Source: Bacteroidaceae bacterium
Lineage (GTDB): Bacteria > Bacteroidota > Bacteroidia > Bacteroidales > Bacteroidaceae
NCBI GenBank assembly: GCA_017631315.1
Contig: JAGBTN010000005.1
Location: forward strand, 124,001 to 188,000
DNA: 64,000 nucleotides
Direction of reading: 5' to 3'
Every line of letters begins with the position of its first letter. Within the stretch, counting starts at the first letter, position 1. The translations under genes were made by a program, and so were the position numbers. The notes beneath the pieces were generated by a model. The model had not been told where the DNA came from, searched no databases, and saw nothing but the letters and a program-made list of their open reading frames with translations. Of this stretch, positions 56,552 through 64,000 are shown one piece after another.

Positions 56552-56698
56552 AAAGCTCCCTCCAAAGTTACAAACTATTTTTTTCTCTTTGTCAGTAACG
56601 GCAATGTTTTCTGTAAAAGAACATAAGATTTTCAACAGCACTTGTCAATTTGTCTTCGGCAATAGCCAGTCGAAGAATTTTGTAAGGGGCAAGAATGG

Positions 56699-56731
56699 CT
56701 GGCAACAGTTCTGGTCTGGCTTCTGAAGACA
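56699..56731 (+). repeat. right copy of the 33-bp direct repeat
   Basis: It repeats the last codons and stop of the C69 gene (QFWSGF-stop, then GAAGACA) with two mismatches. In frame before it stands KNGWQ, similar to KKYWR in the intact gene. So it is either the last trace of a second dipeptidase gene or one arm of an insertion that used the 3' end of that gene. Confidence 0.8.
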
Positions 56732-56830
56732 GCGGCAGAGCCTTTTCCACGACTCGCCACGAATATGGATAATGCGAATGCTCCTTTTTTGATTTTTCTT
56801 CGTATCTTTGTAGCGAAAACAAGCAATACA

Positions 56831-59566
56831 ATGAAGACAGAGAAGCAGATACAAGCATCCGCCGCCCAGTTCGCCGAGCGTTGGAAAGGCAAAGGAGACG
56901 AGAAGAGCGAGTCGCAGATGTTCTGGACCGATCTTTTGCAGAACGTCTTTGGTGTGGAGGACATCACACAGTTCATCCGCTACGAGGAGCGTGTGAAGGT
57001 GGACAACACCAACTTCATAGACGGACACATCCCTTCCACAAAGGTGCTTATTGAGCAGAAATCCATCAGCAAGGACCTGCGCAAAGGCATCCTGCAAAGC
57101 GATGGCTCCGTGCTCAACCCCTTTCTGCAAGCCAAGAAGTACGTCTCGGGCTTGCCTCTGTCGGAGCATCCCCGATGGATTGTAACGTGCAACTTCCAGG
57201 AGTTCCTCGTCTATGACATGGAGCAGCCCAACAGCGAACCGGCACAGATTTTCTTGAAAGACCTGGGCAAGGAGTACTACCGACTGATGTTCCTCGTCGA
57301 TACGAAAAGCCAACATCTGTCGAAGGAAATGGAGGTTTCTACGAAAGCAAGCAAGATAATTGGAGAAATACACGATGCTCTGCAAAAGCAGTACTGCGAC
57401 GACAGCCCCGAGGCTCTGCGCTGGCTCAACATTCTGTGCGTCCGCATTGTCTTCTGTCTCTATGCCGAAGATGCCGGAGCCTTCCAGCACGACCAGTTTC
57501 ATTCCTATCTTACCCGCTACGAAGCCGATGAGATGCGCAATGCTCTCCTGAGCCTTTTCGATGTTCTGAACACTCCCCTCGACCAGCGAAGCCGTTATCT
57601 GAAAGACGACCTGAAAGCCTTTCCCTACACCAACGGCGGACTGTTCGAGGAAAAGATAGAGATACCACAATTCACCGAAGAACTGAAGCAGACACTTCTC
57701 AAGAATGCCAGTCTCGACTTCGACTGGAGCGAAATCTCTCCCACCATCTTCGGTGCAATGTTCGAGAGCACACTCAACCCGAACACACGCCGCTCCGGAG
57801 GCATGCACTACACCAGCATCGAGAACATCCACAAGGTCATCGACCCGCTTTTCCTCAACGACCTGCGTCAAGAACTCGACACCATCCTCGAGGAGAAAGT
57901 GGAACGCCAGCGACAGAAGAAACTCGACGCCTATCAGGACAAACTGGCCTCACTCACCTTCCTCGACCCAGCCTGTGGCTCAGGCAACTTCCTCACCGAG
58001 ACATATCTTTCGCTCAGAAGACTGGAAAACGAAGTCATCCGCGAACGCCATCACGGGCAATCGTTCTTCAGCTTCGATGCCGAAAACATCATCAAGGTGA
58101 GCATACAGCAGTTCTATGGCATCGAGATAAACGACTTTGCCGTAGCCGTAGCCACCACAGCCCTCTGGATAAGCGAGGCACAAATGCTACGCGAGACAGA
58201 GCGCATCATCAAGCACGAGATAGAGTTCCTGCCCCTGAAGAGCTATACCAACATCGCCGAAGGCAACGCCCTGCGCATGGATTGGATGAGCCTCGCGCCC
58301 GCGAACCTTAATTATATTATGGGTAATCCGCCATTTAGTGGACGAAGATATAGGACTCCCGAACAAATTGAAGATGTTGCAAAGTTTTTTGATTATAAGG
58401 ATATAGACTATGTGGCATGTTGGTATAAAAAAGCCGCAGACTTTATTCAAGGCACATCAGCAAAGTGTGCTTTTGTATCAACAAACTCTTTATGCCAAGG
58501 AGAACAAGTTCCAGCGTTATGGAAAGACCTTAAAGTAAAGATTATCTTTGCGTATAGAACTTTCAGATGGGATAGTGAAGTTACTTTGAAAGCCCACGTT
58601 CATTGCATTATAATTGGTTTTACAGCAGCAAACAATTTAACATCAATACCTGTTATATATGATGGTGAACGTATGATTAAAGCAAACAATATCAATGGCT
58701 ACCTAATGGATGCTTCTGATGTCTATATCAGTCTTCGTACTAAACCTTTATTTGATGTGCCATTAATGCGGAACGGGAATGTTCCTCTTGATGGTGATGC
58801 GCTTAAAGTGGAAGCAAAAGATGTGCATTTGTTCTCAAATTGTCAGCATTTGCTAAAAAAATTAATAGGTGGCCGAGAACTATTGCATAATGAACCAAGA
58901 TATGTTTTATGGCTTGTTGGAGTTAGTCCAACAGAAATAAGAAGATACCCACAAGTTTACAAACGTATTGAAAAATGCAGAGAGAATCGTTTGTCCATGA
59001 AGGATGCTGGCACACGTCGTTTGGCAGAATCCCCCACATTGTTCCGTGACATTCTCAATCCTGATAATTATATTGCACTTCCAATGGTATCGTCCGAACG
59101 CCGTCGTTATATTCCAATGGCTTACTTCCATGGTGATACGATTCCAACAAATCAAGTTCAAATCATCCCCGATGCCACGCTTTACCACTTTGGCATCTTA
59201 GAGAGCAACGTCCACATGGCATGGATGCGAGCAGTGTGTGGAAGATTGAAGAGCGACTATAGATATTCAAAGGATGTTGTCTATAACAACTTCCCTTGGC
59301 CCAATCCTACTGACGAGCAGAAGGCAAAGATAGAAGAGACGGCTCAGGCCATACTCGATGCCCGTGCTCTCTATCTCGATTCTTCGCTGGCAGACCTCTA
59401 CGACGAACTGACAATGCCCTCGGAACTCCGCACTGCCCACCAGAACAACGACAGAGCCGTGATGCGCGCCTATGGTTTCGATGTCAAGACAATGACAGAA
59501 AGCACCTGCGTGGCAGAACTGTTCAAGAGGTATCAGGAAATAATAGAAACGTCTCAGAAATCATAA
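56831..59566 (+). CDS. single-chain MmeI-like type II restriction-modification enzyme
   Basis: The start at MKTEKQIQASAAQF follows a TATCTTTG -7 element at 56803, so the upstream in-frame ATG (56765) is too early. At ~911 aa it is near MmeI length. Residues ~62-80 (FIDGHIPSTKVLIEQKS) give a D...ExK-type nuclease centre. A helical spacer follows. The N6-adenine methyltransferase has LDPACGSGNFL (motif I, near 378) and MGNPPFSG (NPPF, motif IV, near 499). Residues ~490-813 are the probable target-recognition region, and the DNA there (58300-59270) is clearly AT-richer than the flanks. The C-terminus (FPWPNPTDEQKAKIEE onward) is helical. It cuts and methylates with one specificity, so no separate partner is needed. 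A DISARM-type or orphan methylase is less likely because of the nuclease motif. Confidence 0.82.
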   Translation: MKTEKQIQASAAQFAERWKGKGDEKSESQMFWTDLLQNVFGVEDITQFIRYEERVKVDNTNFIDGHIPSTKVLIEQKSISKDLRKGILQSDGSVLNPFLQAKKYVSGLPLSEHPRWIVTCNFQEFLVYDMEQPNSEPAQIFLKDLGKEYYRLMFLVDTKSQHLSKEMEVSTKASKIIGEIHDALQKQYCDDSPEALRWLNILCVRIVFCLYAEDAGAFQHDQFHSYLTRYEADEMRNALLSLFDVLNTPLDQRSRYLKDDLKAFPYTNGGLFEEKIEIPQFTEELKQTLLKNASLDFDWSEISPTIFGAMFESTLNPNTRRSGGMHYTSIENIHKVIDPLFLNDLRQELDTILEEKVERQRQKKLDAYQDKLASLTFLDPACGSGNFLTETYLSLRRLENEVIRERHHGQSFFSFDAENIIKVSIQQFYGIEINDFAVAVATTALWISEAQMLRETERIIKHEIEFLPLKSYTNIAEGNALRMDWMSLAPANLNYIMGNPPFSGRRYRTPEQIEDVAKFFDYKDIDYVACWYKKAADFIQGTSAKCAFVSTNSLCQGEQVPALWKDLKVKIIFAYRTFRWDSEVTLKAHVHCIIIGFTAANNLTSIPVIYDGERMIKANNINGYLMDASDVYISLRTKPLFDVPLMRNGNVPLDGDALKVEAKDVHLFSNCQHLLKKLIGGRELLHNEPRYVLWLVGVSPTEIRRYPQVYKRIEKCRENRLSMKDAGTRRLAESPTLFRDILNPDNYIALPMVSSERRRYIPMAYFHGDTIPTNQVQIIPDATLYHFGILESNVHMAWMRAVCGRLKSDYRYSKDVVYNNFPWPNPTDEQKAKIEETAQAILDARALYLDSSLADLYDELTMPSELRTAHQNNDRAVMRAYGFDVKTMTESTCVAELFKRYQEIIETSQKS

Positions 59567-59602
59567 GGAAGTCTATCCGAGGGTTGCCTTTTGCTCCATT
59601 TC

Positions 59603-60069
59603 TTCCGAAAGTTCGCACCTCGTTTGGGGTTTTGTGCCGCCGAAAGACATCGTTCGGCTCAGATTTCGATACTCCCTGCCCTGCAAACACCGCCTCTACC
59701 CTACCCTTTTGCGCCAAAAACAACCCTTCTATGCGCCTGGTGCGAACTTTAGGAACTATTTGCACAACGCTTCATCTGCTAATAACCTACATTATTATAT
59801 ATGTGTGGTCTCTTGGTGCGAAGTTTGGGAACACACAACAGGCAGAGGTGCGGACTTCGTGTACATTTCTGCCTTCAAGTGCGAAGTTAAGGAACATTTC
59901 TCGGCCTTTTTACATCCACAACAGCCTCTTGGTGCGAACTTCACGAACATTTTTGGGGTATTTCTAGTGTCGTGCAATGAAAACGGGCAGCAGAAACAGA
60001 TTTCGTTCCCGAAGTCCGCACCTTGTGGAGACTCTACAAGGGTGCCGGTGCGAACTTTAGGTACATTTT
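59603..60069. repeat. eight degenerate GGTGCGAAC repeats
   Basis: Copies begin near 59603 (reverse), 59739, 59815, 59847, 59878, 59931, 60005 (reverse) and 60047. The approximate consensus is GGTGCGAACTTYACGAACAT, with the middle varying. No supported gene lies between 59567 and 60617; frames here only translate the repeat (GANFxN). The same motif occurs on the other side of parA at 62.4-62.8 kb. Confidence 0.88.
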
Positions 60070-60270
60070 CATGTCCGAGTGACGGCTTTTGCCGCAAAAT
60101 GTGCTTTTCTAAATTGAAAAATGGGGCCCAAAAGATGCGACCTTTTCATTACAAGAGAGACGATTTGCGAAAAATTCATACATTTCGCACTAATTTCTGC
60201 ACATAGAAAAGCATACTTCGTAAGTACCTGAAAACAAGCCTCTAAAATAGACGCGTCGAAATGGCAAAAT

Positions 60271-60346
60271 ACACGTGTGAAGTTTGCCATTTACACACGT
60301 GTGTTTGGCCATCTTCACGTGTGTAATTTGCAAACATAACGTGTAA
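60271..60346. repeat. CACGTGT array, candidate partition site
   Basis: Four CACGTGT/AACGTGT cores are centred near 60274, 60298, 60318 and 60340, about 20-24 bp apart. Two are extended palindromes (ACACGTGT and ACACACGTGTGT). Each is followed by AAGTTTGCC/TTTGGCC/AATTTGC-like bases. The regular spacing of about two helix turns, downstream of a parA-partner operon, fits a centromere-like site. Confidence 0.65.
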
Positions 60347-60487
60347 TGTTGGGAAACGACTCTGGAGATAGACTAAAACACATCGTGAAAAGCACGAAAA
60401 TACTGCGAAATTTCTTTACAACTTTTTTACGATGCATTGAAAAATGGTACTTTTTGAGGCTCAAAACATGCCCTGAAAGCACAAAAA

Positions 60488-60529
60488 CCGCTCCGTTTGG
60501 TGAAAAATGACACGCCAAACGGAAAGCGG
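60488..60529 (-). terminator. terminator of the parA operon
   Basis: On the minus strand CCGCTTTCCGTTTGG and CCAAACGGAGCGG form a long, nearly perfect stem followed by TTTTTG. Confidence 0.85.
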
Positions 60530-60617
60530 CTCTTGTATTATGGCTATGGAGTGTCGGCTCTCATGAACCAGACACTCCCCTACTCTGCCACGGAAGGCAC
60601 GAAGACAAGCGTGCCGT

Positions 60618-60989
60618 TCAGACCCACTGATAGACGCAGTCCTCGTACTGCTCGAGAATACGAACTGCTTCTGCATCAAGGCCTTGCCCCTCCTTATAGT
60701 GCTGTTTGAGGAACTGGTGGAGCGCTGCACGAACAATGTTCTGCTTCTCGTACTTCTGACGGAAAGCAATGTAGTCCAGGGCATTACGGTCGTCCTCGCC
60801 CGTAAAGAAAGTGAAGCCGCCCACCTTTTGAATGGTGCAAACACGGCGCAAAGGCTTTGGTGCAGGCGTCTCTTCAACGATCTTATGGCGCACTGCCTCG
60901 TTGCTTGCCAACGGTTTTGGAGCAACAAAGTTTTGCGTTGCCTCCTGTGCCACACGGCTGATATTCAAAGTTTTCTTCTTGATTGCCAT
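60618..60989 (-). CDS. putative ribbon-helix-helix partition partner (123 aa)
   Basis: I do not recognise a named family. The basic N-terminus (MAIKKKTLNISRVAQEA) is followed by a low-complexity Pro/Lys stretch. The C-terminal ~60 residues, GGFTFFTGEDDRNALDYIAF then RQKYEKQNIVRAALHQFL, fit strand-helix-turn-helix spacing of a ribbon-helix-helix DNA-binding domain. It is 98 bp downstream of parA on the same strand and before a terminator, the usual place for a centromere-binding partner. Confidence 0.6.
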   Translation of the reverse strand: MAIKKKTLNISRVAQEATQNFVAPKPLASNEAVRHKIVEETPAPKPLRRVCTIQKVGGFTFFTGEDDRNALDYIAFRQKYEKQNIVRAALHQFLKQHYKEGQGLDAEAVRILEQYEDCVYQWV

Positions 60990-61032
60990 AGTGTTATGTC
61001 TTTTTCTTATTGTTGGTTCAACCTTAAAAACA

Positions 61033-61074
61033 CAGATACATCAATACACAAACGTTCGAATACATCTGTATCTG
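61033..61074. promoter_or_regulatory. inverted repeat between parA and its partner gene
   Basis: CAGATACA and TGTATCTG face each other across 26 bp that contain AACGTTCGAATAC. It could be an operator or part of a partition site; the same CAGATA/TATCTG word recurs upstream of parA. Confidence 0.45.
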
Positions 61075-61087
61075 CATACGCAAATAT

Positions 61088-61975
61088 CTACATACTTCGC
61101 TCGGCCATAAACTTCTTGTAGGCCGCATTGGCTATTTGTCCCCAACGGGCTGGCGTCCAAGACTTGGGACGCGCTTTGCGCCCAATCATATACTCGGCAA
61201 CTCGCATATAGTCGTCTGCCACGGGGCTGTTGCTTGCATATTCAAACAAAGACATCTCGTAAGCAACTGATTCTGTGCAACGTATGCTGTCGCGAACACT
61301 CATGGGGAACAAGGGGGCCTTCACCTCCTCAATGTTACTATAGTAGTCCTTCACTTCACGGCTGATGCTACGATTGCGGTTCCAGCGTACAAGCAAATAA
61401 CCCATTATGCTGACAGGGCAACGAAGCTTGGTGTGAATCCTATTTATGTAGTCCAGAAGACGCGGCAGACCCTGCAAACTATATATGCCTGCCTCAGTCG
61501 GAACAATAACGAAGTCGCTGGCAACCAAAGCATTAGTATTCATCACCGTCTCACCACCAGGCGCACAGTCAATGAAGATATAGTCGTACATGTCACGGAT
61601 TCGCTGTCCGCTTTCCGGGTCAACGATATTGAGAAATTCAGCCAAACGATGCTCACGATTGTACATCAACTGCAACTCAGCATTGATGTTACTCATGCTA
61701 TGACTGCCCGGAACATAGTCGAGGCCATCGTAACGCGTATAAATAGGCAAAGGCAGAGATTCTCCGGGTTCTGCATCGTGCAGCCACTCGTAGATGGTGC
61801 TCTCAGCTTCCTGATGCACGGTTTTGTCCACTGTATCCGTCAAATTACACTGCGGATCGGTATCAATGAGCAAAACCTTCTTGCCTAAAAGCCAAAGAGC
61901 AAAGCCCAAATTAACACAGGTGGTGGTTTTTGCGCACCCACCTTTATCATGTAAAAGAGAAATAACTTGTGACAT
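61088..61975 (-). CDS. parA: ParA-family partition ATPase
   Basis: The deviant Walker A is visible as LLHDKGGCAKTTTCVNLGFA (signature Lys12, Lys17), followed by LLIDTDPQCNLTDTV and DYIFIDCAPGGETVMNTNAL. It lacks an N-terminal helix-turn-helix, so it is a short (type Ib-like) ParA of about 295 residues. Such proteins usually pair with small ribbon-helix-helix partners like the next gene. The start is the ATG at 61975; the frame is open to 61984 only from a TTG. A full promoter lies upstream. It segregates plasmids or chromosomes. Confidence 0.92.
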   Translation of the reverse strand: MSQVISLLHDKGGCAKTTTCVNLGFALWLLGKKVLLIDTDPQCNLTDTVDKTVHQEAESTIYEWLHDAEPGESLPLPIYTRYDGLDYVPGSHSMSNINAELQLMYNREHRLAEFLNIVDPESGQRIRDMYDYIFIDCAPGGETVMNTNALVASDFVIVPTEAGIYSLQGLPRLLDYINRIHTKLRCPVSIMGYLLVRWNRNRSISREVKDYYSNIEEVKAPLFPMSVRDSIRCTESVAYEMSLFEYASNSPVADDYMRVAEYMIGRKARPKSWTPARWGQIANAAYKKFMAERSM

Positions 61976-62007
61976 ATCGTTCAAGTATTATTAGTTGTTT
62001 TGCACGA

Positions 62008-62038
62008 CAAAGGTAAGAATATAAAACGAAACACACAA
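62008..62038 (-). promoter_or_regulatory. parA promoter
   Basis: On the minus strand TTG (62038-62036) and TACCTTTG (62015-62008) are 20 bp apart, an excellent Bacteroidetes-type promoter. Confidence 0.78.
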
Positions 62039-62044
62039 GAGAAT

Positions 62045-62335
62045 ACGCAGATATTTGCAGATATTTGGCTATTTTAATATGCATATACACCTAAATACCC
62101 ACATATAACTATTGATTTTGTGGCATATAGCAAGGAATACCTACAAATATGCCAAAATAGTTACTCGTATGCAGATATTTGGGTATTACATAGTACTTAC
62201 ATATATAAAAAGGCAAGTATGTAAAGATTTAACTATCTCAAAACCTAAGTATTTAGGTATATGGACACGCCCAGACAGGAGAACTTCTATATTTAGATAT
62301 TCAAATATGTGGATATACAGATGTCTGTGTAGACG
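62045..62335. other. AT-rich iteron-like region, candidate replication origin
   Basis: GCAGATATTTG occurs three times (62047, 62057, 62171). Related AAATACCCACATAT, CAAATATG, ATTTAGGTATATGG and CAAATATGTGGATAT words fill the rest. ACCTAAGTATTTAGGT (62243-62258) is a near palindrome. The region is rich in A and T and lies between parA and the Rep gene. These features fit a plasmid-type origin; function is inferred. Confidence 0.55.
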
Positions 62336-62409
62336 GGTATGTTTGTGAAAACAATAAATAGAGTAGGGGAGGATGACGCTCAAACAAGGTGAAAAGGACG
62401 AAACGGACT

Positions 62410-62522
62410 AATGTTCGTGAAGTCCGCACCAGGTGTATTGTTCGCAAAGTTCGCACCTAATGGTACCGAAATCCACATTAAATGTTCAAACAATTCGCAC
62501 CTAATGTTCCGGATGTTCGCAC
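62410..62522 (-). repeat. four reverse-oriented GGTGCGAAC repeats
   Basis: Copies at 62410-62430, 62437-62458, 62480-62502 and 62503-62522 read on the minus strand as GGTGCGGACTTCACGAACAT and variants. They are packed at 20-40 bp intervals. Confidence 0.85.
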
Positions 62523-62696
62523 GGAGAAGTATGTAAGGGGCTTGAAAACAAAGGGATACGGTACGTTATATATAATATAAGATATCAATAATTATAAATA
62601 GACGTTTATTTTTCTAATATCGGTTATCACTTTATCCGATTATTTTATTTATAGGTTGTCGTAATTTCTTGTTTATCAATGCTCTTGAGTTCATTT

Positions 62697-62785
62697 GGTG
62701 CGAAGTTTTGGAAGACTTGGTGCGGGCTTTGTGAAGTATTGATAGGGAGATGGGGAAGACTTGGTGCGAACTTCACGAACACATT
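62697..62785 (+). repeat. three forward GGTGCGAAC repeats
   Basis: Copies start at 62697, 62719 and 62763; the last, GGTGCGAACTTCACGAACAC, is almost identical to the copy at 59931. From 62786 to 63117 I see nothing else that I can support. Confidence 0.83.
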
Positions 62786-63456
62786 GCTAATATGTGGCTT
62801 TTACGGGAGAATTATGTGGCTATCTCTGTCTTGTCGGCTTGTTCTGCCGTTTTTGTTTGTTTTGGGCTGTGATGGATGTATTGTGGAGGAGCAGCGGCGT
62901 TTTTGTTTTATGGGCAGATGTCTTGTGGCAGCAATCACTGATATCCGTACCGCCACACTGTTGTTCTGCGATAGATGCAGATGGGTTTATTGTGTGGCGA
63001 GATATTGACACTACCTGACAAAAACAGGTGTTTCGAAGTCAATTCTGCAAGTTTAGCGAAAAAAATCGGGGTAGGGGGTTTACAAAACGCTGGGGGAGGA
63101 GTATATAATACGTGTAACACCTTACATGCCGACGTTGCGTTTCCTACTTCTTTTTCCATTGTTCGGCTTGCGTTTTTACCAATTCTTTTTTGCTAGCCAC
63201 ATGCGAATCGGCTGAAGATGTGCGTTGGATGCCTGGAACTTCCATAGCCGAAGATGTTGAAAACACTGGTAAGACAGGGCAGGAAGACATGTCGAGGAAC
63301 CTGCAGAAGACAGAGGTGCAAGATGTAAGGACGAGTCAAGAAAAGAAGTCAGGTAAACCTCGGTGCAGAGAAAGGCAAAAGCTTTGTGCGAAGATGCAGA
63401 ATAAACGAAGTGATAGAGTTTGGAACATTTTCTTTAATAAAAATTTGGATTATACG

Positions 63457-64000
63457 ATGGAATGGTTTAATTTTGCAGACGAATTCTTAGAAGAAAGCGA
63501 AGACATGGCAAAAAAGAAAGGCCCCTCAATCGTCAGTACGAAGAACGAGATGGTAAAGACCTTCTCGGGCAACAGGGATTTGGATTTTATTCTCAATCCC
63601 GTCAGTTATACGCAGATACGTGGTAACTTCTCGCTTGTGCAGACGAACCTGATGATAGCCATCATTGCACAGTTGCAGGACCGCATTCGTGAGCAGCTGA
63701 GCATGGGCGAAGGTACATTCCTCTTCAAGCCGGAGGATTTGTCCGGCAACCTGTTGAATTTCGAAATTCCACTGAAGGAGCTGGGCATCAGCCCCAAGAA
63801 GTATGGCGAACTGGAGGCGGCCTGCGAGGCATTGCTCCATGTCGATATGTCCTATAAGCGTTACGACGAGTACGAACGCGTGGAGTACAACGTGAAGCAA
63901 AACATCTTCCATAAGATAGAATTCCCAACGGCCGAACTCAATGCCGAAGGCGAACGTGTGGGCTACAAAAGCGGTCAGAGACGAAAAGGCGTCATCAAGA
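63457..64000 (+). CDS. RepB/Rep_3-like replication initiator, 3' part outside the window
   Basis: The frame is open from 63118 to the window end. MEWFNFADEF (63457) and MAKKKGPSIV (63505) are the likeliest starts; ATGs at 63229 and 63394 are in frame but the sequence before 63457 looks non-coding in character. The visible ~181 residues include QIRGNFSLVQTNLMIAIIAQ, LSGNLLNFEIPLKELGISPK and YGELEAACEALLHVDMSYKR, matching the first winged-helix domain of Rep_3 plasmid initiators. The product would bind iterons to start replication. It is divergent from parA across the AT-rich region. Confidence 0.75.
   Translation, partial: MEWFNFADEFLEESEDMAKKKGPSIVSTKNEMVKTFSGNRDLDFILNPVSYTQIRGNFSLVQTNLMIAIIAQLQDRIREQLSMGEGTFLFKPEDLSGNLLNFEIPLKELGISPKKYGELEAACEALLHVDMSYKRYDEYERVEYNVKQNIFHKIEFPTAELNAEGERVGYKSGQRRKGVIK

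Noticed and set aside
56645-57871. Minus-strand frame of 408 codons
   Set aside because: It lies opposite the N-terminal part of the MmeI-like enzyme, whose nuclease and methyltransferase motifs make the plus strand the coding one.
55566-59566. Insertion sequence or prophage around the restriction gene
   Set aside because: No transposase, integrase, terminal inverted repeats or phage genes were found; only the 33-bp direct repeat supports past insertion.
59634-60206. Plus-strand frame of 190 codons
   Set aside because: Its GANFxN-type peptide only reflects translation of the GGTGCGAAC repeats; no start signal or family pattern.
62679-63008. Plus-strand frame of 109 codons between the repeats and rep
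   Set aside because: Its first third is repeat translation and the rest is Cys/Leu rich with no motif or upstream signal.

Overview
The window reads as chromosome-type DNA from a Bacteroidales bacterium, most likely of the Prevotella group. The reasons are promoters of the TTG-(19-22 bp)-TAnnTTTG type, lipoprotein fimbrillins of the type V pilus family, secreted glycoside hydrolases of families GH127, GH92, GH43 and GH97, the rpmB-rpmG-DUF4295 block, and a division/cell wall cluster in Bacteroidetes order with a meso-DAP-type MurE. All family names are from reading motifs by eye; no search was run.

Layout. (1) 1-21901, minus strand: one probable surface-fibre operon. In transcription order it has a periplasmic/outer-membrane DUF3575-type protein, a DUF5119-type lipoprotein, two fimbrillin lipoproteins, a third fimbrillin-like lipoprotein, a 3,850-residue secreted protein with about forty [VIL][YF]GGG repeats, and a second very large secreted protein that runs off the left edge. 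(2) 21902-26331: a gene-free regulatory stretch, then gyrB, rpsT, tRNA-Glu and recO. (3) 26332-41922, minus strand: the dcw cluster mraZ-rsmH-ftsL-ftsI-murE-mraY-murD-ftsW-murG-murC-ftsQ-ftsA-ftsZ. Many junctions overlap or nearly touch; a 240-bp repeat-filled gap separates murE from mraY. (4) 42334-55625: secreted carbohydrate enzymes (a GH127 operon, a GH43-GH92 operon, and GH97 with a C69 dipeptidase), with an M16 peptidase and the rpmB-rpmG-DUF4295 block among them. (5) 55532-59566: three small overlapping hypothetical genes bounded by a 33-bp direct repeat, then a single-chain MmeI-like restriction-modification enzyme whose specificity region has foreign base composition. (6) 59567-64000: a plasmid-style replication/partition module with parA, a small ribbon-helix-helix-like partner, a CACGTGT array, an AT-rich iteron-like stretch, many degenerate GGTGCGAAC repeats, and the 5' part of a RepB/Rep_3-type initiator gene.

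Two repeat families stand out. One contains GGTTAACCATTATTG(C)C, sits in clusters at intergenic boundaries through the first 51 kb, and has expanded as a 22-bp tandem repeat inside the M16 peptidase gene. The other (GGTGCGAACTTYACGAACAT) was seen only in the last 4.5 kb around the replication module. Finding a plasmid-type replicon about 20 kb from the dcw cluster, with most genes to its left pointing away from it, suggests either an integrated plasmid or the origin of a secondary chromosome.
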